Shown: positions 60,301 to 64,000 of the stretch, in pieces | Layout of the letters: each line of letters opens with the position of its first letter | Position numbering within the stretch: the first letter of the stretch is position 1 | Translations under genes and position numbers: made by a program | Assembly (NCBI RefSeq): GCF_031877795.1 | Contig: NC_133942.1 | Location: forward strand, 3,596,001 to 3,660,000 | DNA length: 64,000 bases | DNA from: Strix aluco | Lineage: Eukaryota > Chordata > Aves > Strigiformes > Strigidae | Direction: 5' to 3' | Notes under the pieces: model-generated | What the model saw: the letters and a program-made list of their open reading frames with translations, nothing else | Told to the model about the DNA's origin: nothing | Database searches by the model: none

Positions 60301-61492
60301 AGTGACCTCCATGGGTGGCAGGAGGGCAGCCCTGTCATCTCACCAGGGGATACAGGGGGGTTTCTGCTCTGGCACACCTCCCCCCCTTCCTCCTCCTTCC
60401 TTCCACTGACCTCGGTGTTTGCACAGGTGTTCCCCTTGTAACTCCTCCTCAAAGTCTCCCCCCTCTTAGATTCTCCTTTAAGGTATCGCAGAGCTGCAGC
60501 CACCATTGCTAATTGGCTTGGCCCTGGCCAGAGGCAGGTCCAGCCTGGAGCCGGGGCAGCTTCTGAGAAGCTTCCACCGCTGTAGCCCACTCCCCTGCTA
60601 CCAGAAGCCCTGCCACACAAACCCAGCACACCCACGTTGTCACGGGCTCTGCGCTTTTGGGATCAAACCTGCAAGGCACAGGATGACTCCCACCCCCTGC
60701 CAAGCCCTGATCAGTCTCAGCAAGTGGAGTAAGATAATGAGTAACCCAGTCTTGACCTCTGTGCCTGCCAAATGAGTTTAAAAGTTGTTCACATAACACC
60801 TTTTCCCTTCCTTGAAATACCTCCTCGGAGCAGGGCAAAGCTCCTTGCTCCCACCACTGGAGCTCCTTTTCCTACAGTGGAAGGTGAGGATAAAATGAAA
60901 GCAGGAGTCCGGGGTTTCTCTCCTTCAGCTCTGTGGGGAAAGGACCTCCTGGGCTGGCTCAGTGCATCCTCCTCCCAGGCACCACTGGCATGCAGGACCT
61001 CCAGTCGCAGTAGGGCAGTGTTGAATAAACTCCTGCACTCCTGGGATTTTGGTTGTCAAGTGAAAACTTTTCAAGTCTTTCTTTCAGAATGATGGTTTGT
61101 GTCTTTTGTCAAAGTGTTCAGAAAGCCAATGACTTTCTGGAGGGCGCTCCAAGCTTGTAGCAGCATAGGGTCTGTCCTTCCCGCCTAGATGTAAGCAAAG
61201 ATTGCCCACATCCTCACTCCAACAGAAGGAGGTGAGACCTTGCCTCCTGCTGAGCATTTACAGCTTTGTCTCTTGGTGTTTCTTTTAGCTACAGGCAAGA
61301 TAGCGCTTTTAGTGGGCAACAACCGCTACCAGCATCATCCCAACCTCATGGCTCCTGTCGCAGACGTGTTTGAGCTGAGCCGTCTTCTGGAGCAGCTGGG
61401 CTTCCAGGTTGTCTCCCTTCTGGATCTGAACAAGACGGAGATGGCGACAGCGGTCTGTCAGTTCCTGCAGCTCCTGGGGAAGGGAGTCTACG
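54139..61492 (+). CDS. Type-1 paracaspase, MALT1 paralogue (PCASP2/PCASP3 group), 5' part
   Basis: Relative of MALT1, the arginine-specific protease and scaffold of the CARD-BCL10-MALT1 NF-kB pathway. Exons: 54139-54161, 54231-54283, 54548-54684, 54968-55121, 55750-55928, 57400-57496, 59518-59544, 61289-61492; all splice in frame (874 nt, 291 residues plus one base). Order: 25-residue Arg/Cys-rich leader, Ig1 (about 28-120), Ig2 (about 128-214), a short linker (GTCHSEKFF), then the start of the caspase-like p20 domain. The p20 part (KIALLVGNNRY, VVSLLDL, KGVYG) parallels human MALT1 KVALLIGNMNY, VVSLLDL, KGVYG. The catalytic His and Cys belong to exons past 64,000. The N-terminal death domain of MALT1 is not seen. 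It is a paralogue rather than MALT1 because of its neighbour ALPK3, the missing death domain and low Ig similarity. Confidence 0.88.
54548..55121 (+). other. Paracaspase first Ig domain exons
   Basis: Exon 54548-54684 encodes ITEQPVSVSVPVG, FTLRCRAEG and LQYQWFC; exon 54968-55121 encodes TQLYTCRIND and FSDWVKVEV. The Cys-Trp-Cys order and the Q-Y-Q-W-F string match Ig1 of MALT1. The donor at 54,685 is preferred over one at 54,667 because only it keeps the frame and the V-P-V-G strand. Confidence 0.88.
55122..55749 (+). other. Paracaspase intron within the Ig region
   Basis: 628 bp between Ig1 and Ig2 exons. Nothing recognised. Confidence 0.6.
55750..57496 (+). other. Paracaspase second Ig domain exons
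   Basis: Exon 55750-55928 encodes PTEQRVEVGKPLQLQCAAMG and YQWYRNGNLLEHQ and ends in a lysine run coded by nine A residues (55,914-55,922). Exon 57400-57496 encodes KVSDSGTYLCCASN and AVDIHIG. It aligns with MALT1 Ig2 (P-T-S-Q-K, L-Q-C-V-A-V-G, H-Y-Q-W-F-K-N, G-T-Y-W-C). Confidence 0.9.
56690..56960 (+). mobile_element. Old CR1 fragment in paracaspase intron
   Basis: Contains gaagttcaggctgggtatga, ggaagaggttcttcatttgg and a late ccacagaggtcctcaccagc block, the layout of a decayed CR1 3' part. The rest of the intron 55929-57399 is unremarkable. Confidence 0.6.
57497..59517 (+). other. Paracaspase intron 6
   Basis: 2.0 kb; no repeat or exon recognised. Confidence 0.5.
59672..60630 (+). mobile_element. 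Solo LTR of an avian endogenous retrovirus (ERVL-like)
   Basis: 959 bp beginning TGTTGTGGTCTGAGCCCAG and ending AACCCAGCACA, flanked on both sides by the 5-bp duplication CCCAC (59,667-59,671 and 60,631-60,635). Internal blocks (aatctctgctccacc, gacctcggtgtttgcacag, caccattgctaattggct, agccactcccct-like) match an LTR family I remember from many modern birds. A 5-bp duplication fits class III (ERVL). No internal region remains. It is clearly diverged from the family sequence I remember, so probably tens of millions of years old. It sits in the intron before the p20 exon. Confidence 0.75.
61289..61492 (+). other. Paracaspase exon starting the caspase-like domain
   Basis: Encodes ATGKIALLVGNNRYQHHPNL, A-P-V-A-D-V-F-E-L, L-E-Q-L-G-F-Q-V-V-S-L-L-D-L and F-L-Q-L-L-G-K-G-V-Y-G. 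This is beta-1 through alpha-1 of the p20 fold. The next exon should begin with the Y-Y-A-G-H-G catalytic-His segment; it is not in the remaining 2.5 kb. Confidence 0.92.
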
Positions 61493-64000
61493 GTAAGGCA
61501 AAGCCAGCCCAGCTACCTGCCAGTGCTGAGCCGGCAGCAGCCGATGTGCAGGTGACAGCCATCGACACCAGGGAGGAGCAGGGATTTGTCAATTTTCTGA
61601 ACAGCTGTTGAATTAAAAGAGAAGAAATTGAACTTTCCTTTGTGGAGGGCAAGGGAGACCTGCAGCATGGTCTGCAGCGGTGCCAGGCTTGGCAGAAGCC
61701 CGTAAACACCTTTTGGTTTTAGCCAGGTTACAGGTAGGCAAAGTAGTTTCTCCATCACATGGCTCACCTCCAACTCCAACAGCATGGTCTCGTGCTGAGG
61801 TTTTGGGGAGCCAGTGCTTCTGGTGGAGAATGGGAGATGGTGTTTTCATTTTGCCTTAGATGACAAAATCGAGGAGGTTGACTGTCGACTGCCCCCACCG
61901 CTCTCCTTTGTGAGGAGGGGAGCTCCTTTTGAGCCACGACTGCTACAGCTGGTTATGATTTCCTTGTTTCTCTTTCCTGATGGTCTCATCTGGGCCTCTT
62001 TCTGCAGAAGAGCATTCCCAGCTGCAGATGGCTTTGAGGGTGGGCACTGGAGCTTATCGCATGCTGTCCTCAGTGGGAAGTGCTCCTCAAACACAAAACC
62101 AACCAGCAGATCTTGTGGGTCTCAGAGCAGGTGTTCAAATTTGGTAGTGAACGTAGCTTCTTTAGGGTTTCTGAGGTTCTCCCAGCCTGGCAGATACCCT
62201 GAAAACACCTTGCAGATTTTTTTTTGCTTCCAAACCTCAGTGTGAAGCTTATCTTCGCTGCCCTCCCAGCTGTGTGACATACCAGGCCACTCAGTCAGCA
62301 GAAGTCAGCACAGGCCAATTCCAGCCTGGTGCTCAGCATGAGGTTTGGAGGTTGTGCAATGGACAGAGACACGGCCACAAGTGAAATGCTGCAAAGCCAC
62401 CTCGTTCCGGGAAGCACTGACTCACTCAGGGAGGCTGAGCGGGCGGGGAAGGCCAGTACACGGTTGTTGCTACTCTGGCCGAGCGCGTCATCTGATGACA
62501 GCATATTCCTATGACTTCACCTGCAGCTTCCTTTTGTGGTTGCTCTCTGAAATCCCCTTTCATCTCAGGCTTTACCTCCTCTCCCAGGCCAGCGTCATCC
62601 CTGGGGGGCTGCTATTCTTTTCCCACGGCACTGCCATTCCTACCCTCTGTCTGTGGTGCGTGAGGACCAATTGACATTTCATCCATGGTGCTTCCCTTGT
62701 TTTCATAACTGGAGAGAAAAAAGGTTTGGAAACAGCAGACCTTTCATGCTGTCATGCCTTATTTAACCTTCTAGTGCTTTTCTGCATTTGTGGCCACTGA
62801 TCCTTCCTGGCAAAATTGATTTTGTGCACTGGCAGGGAAAACATTAACAGCTGAGTTACTGAACCTTGATAAGCCTCAAGTGTTTGCTAGGCAGAGCCTG
62901 CTCTGGATGGTGGTTTTCTTCACAGCTTTCTAAGATGAGTGGTCTGCTATTATTTGGAGGCAGTGAACCCCAGTGCAGGCTGGTTCCAGCAGCATGATTG
63001 AGTTCAGGACTGTTGCTGTAATTGGTGGCATCCAGACTTAATGGTGGGGCACTGGGCGATGCCTGCTGGTTGCCCCAGGGTTTCTCCATCTGAAGTGTGG
63101 TGCCTCTTGCTGTGATGCATCTTCCAGCACTTCTTCAGCCATTTTTCTTACATAAAATTAAAAGAACCAGGTAAAGTACAAATAATTGAAATTAACTCAT
63201 TAATAAAAATGCACATTTAGAAGAAGCTAACAACTCGTCCTAAACCCTATGTATCGATTTTTCAAGGCACTAGCTCCAGGATAAACATCTAGAACTGACT
63301 GAGAGGTTTAGGATTCACGTAACTCATAGGCATGGGAGGATAGCAGTGAGACGGCAGCTCCAGCAATAAGCTAGGCTGCCTGTTAAAACTACAAAAACCC
63401 CAGGGATGCCTGTGATAGCTGGTCCTGTACATCCATGTGCATGTGTCAGACGTGCACCCGCACAGAGCGTACTGGTGCTTCTACCAGTTTTTTCTTGCTC
63501 GAGGAACGTGGAGGTGCCATGTCCTGTGTAGCAACCACCACAGCTGAAGTCAGGAGAGCTTTGTGTAGACATACGGAGCGAAGCAGGGAGCTGGGGAGAG
63601 AGAGCTGGCTGGTGAAAGACTGTCACTGGGCTGAAGTCTCTGGTCTAACAGACACACCTGTCAGCATGCCTGAGAAGTGAGTCCAGCTGTCTTCTGAAGC
63701 TTAGCTCCAGCGGCAGAGATGCTGGGCCATTCATGCATCTTTCTGCTGGTGCAGCTCAGAAGAGAGGACTTAGCCATGTGGGTTGGTGTTTGAGCACGGT
63801 GCTTGTTGTTGCTTCTAGAGTTTTATTTAGCTTCAGGGTGCTGCTAAAAGTTGAGGAAGATGTGTCTGACCTCCATAGACGTCTTATTGCAGGGCTCTCT
63901 GGATGCCTGGCCCTCCCTTGCGTGTCCTTACTGACCTGTCTGTGATTTATACTCCTACAGGGGTTGGTGGGAAGGGACTTTGGAGCCATCAACACAAGGT
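61493..64000 (+). other. Start of paracaspase intron 8, to window edge
   Basis: 2.5 kb. No exon with the catalytic motifs was found on either strand. The last 40 bases (gggttggtgggaagggactt onward) faintly resemble the antisense 3' end of an old CR1. Confidence 0.5.

Noticed and set aside
63961-64000. Acceptor-like site (ctcctacag) that might start the next paracaspase exon
   Set aside because: The following sequence reads G-L-V-G-R-D-F-G, not the expected G-L-L-Y-Y-A-G-H-G, and resembles old antisense CR1 instead.

Overview
The window is nuclear DNA from a bird, most likely a GC-rich, gene-dense (microchromosome-like) region. Spliceosomal exons carry vertebrate proteins. The repeats are avian CR1 LINEs ending in ATTCTGTG-type tails, and there is an LTR of a type I remember from modern birds. 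The species cannot be named from sequence alone.

Layout. (1) About 1-10,920, plus strand: a complete concentrative nucleoside transporter of the SLC28 (CNT1/CNT2) family. It has 17 coding exons between 2,275 and 10,698 that join in frame to 660 residues, a GC-rich upstream region and an AATAAA signal at 10,901. (2) About 11,215-46,230, minus strand: complete ALPK3, the striated-muscle alpha-kinase-family protein. Thirteen coding exons join in frame to 1,509 residues (Ig, long disordered middle, Ig, alpha-kinase domain). The 3' UTR is about 1.4 kb, the longest intron is 13 kb, and a TATA box lies within a CpG island. SLC28 and ALPK3 converge tail to tail about 300 bp apart. (3) About 46,260-53,560: intergenic, with CR1 copies of several ages and one probable solo LTR. 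(4) About 54,139 to beyond the right edge, plus strand: the 5' part of a type-1 paracaspase, a paralogue of MALT1 (the PCASP2/PCASP3 group that mammals lost). Eight exons give two Ig domains and the start of the caspase-like domain; catalytic exons lie outside the window. No death domain is visible.

The main point of interest is the ALPK3/paracaspase pair. It is divergent, as I remember ALPK2/MALT1 being in mammals, so this looks like the sister (ohnologous) block from vertebrate whole-genome duplication, with the paracaspase kept in this bird and lost in mammals. The second point is the SLC28 protein: its four known selectivity positions read Gly-Gln and Ser-Val, the combination of broad-specificity CNT3, not of pyrimidine-selective CNT1 or purine-selective CNT2. 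I found no tRNA, rRNA, CRISPR array, intact mobile element or novel operon-like system.
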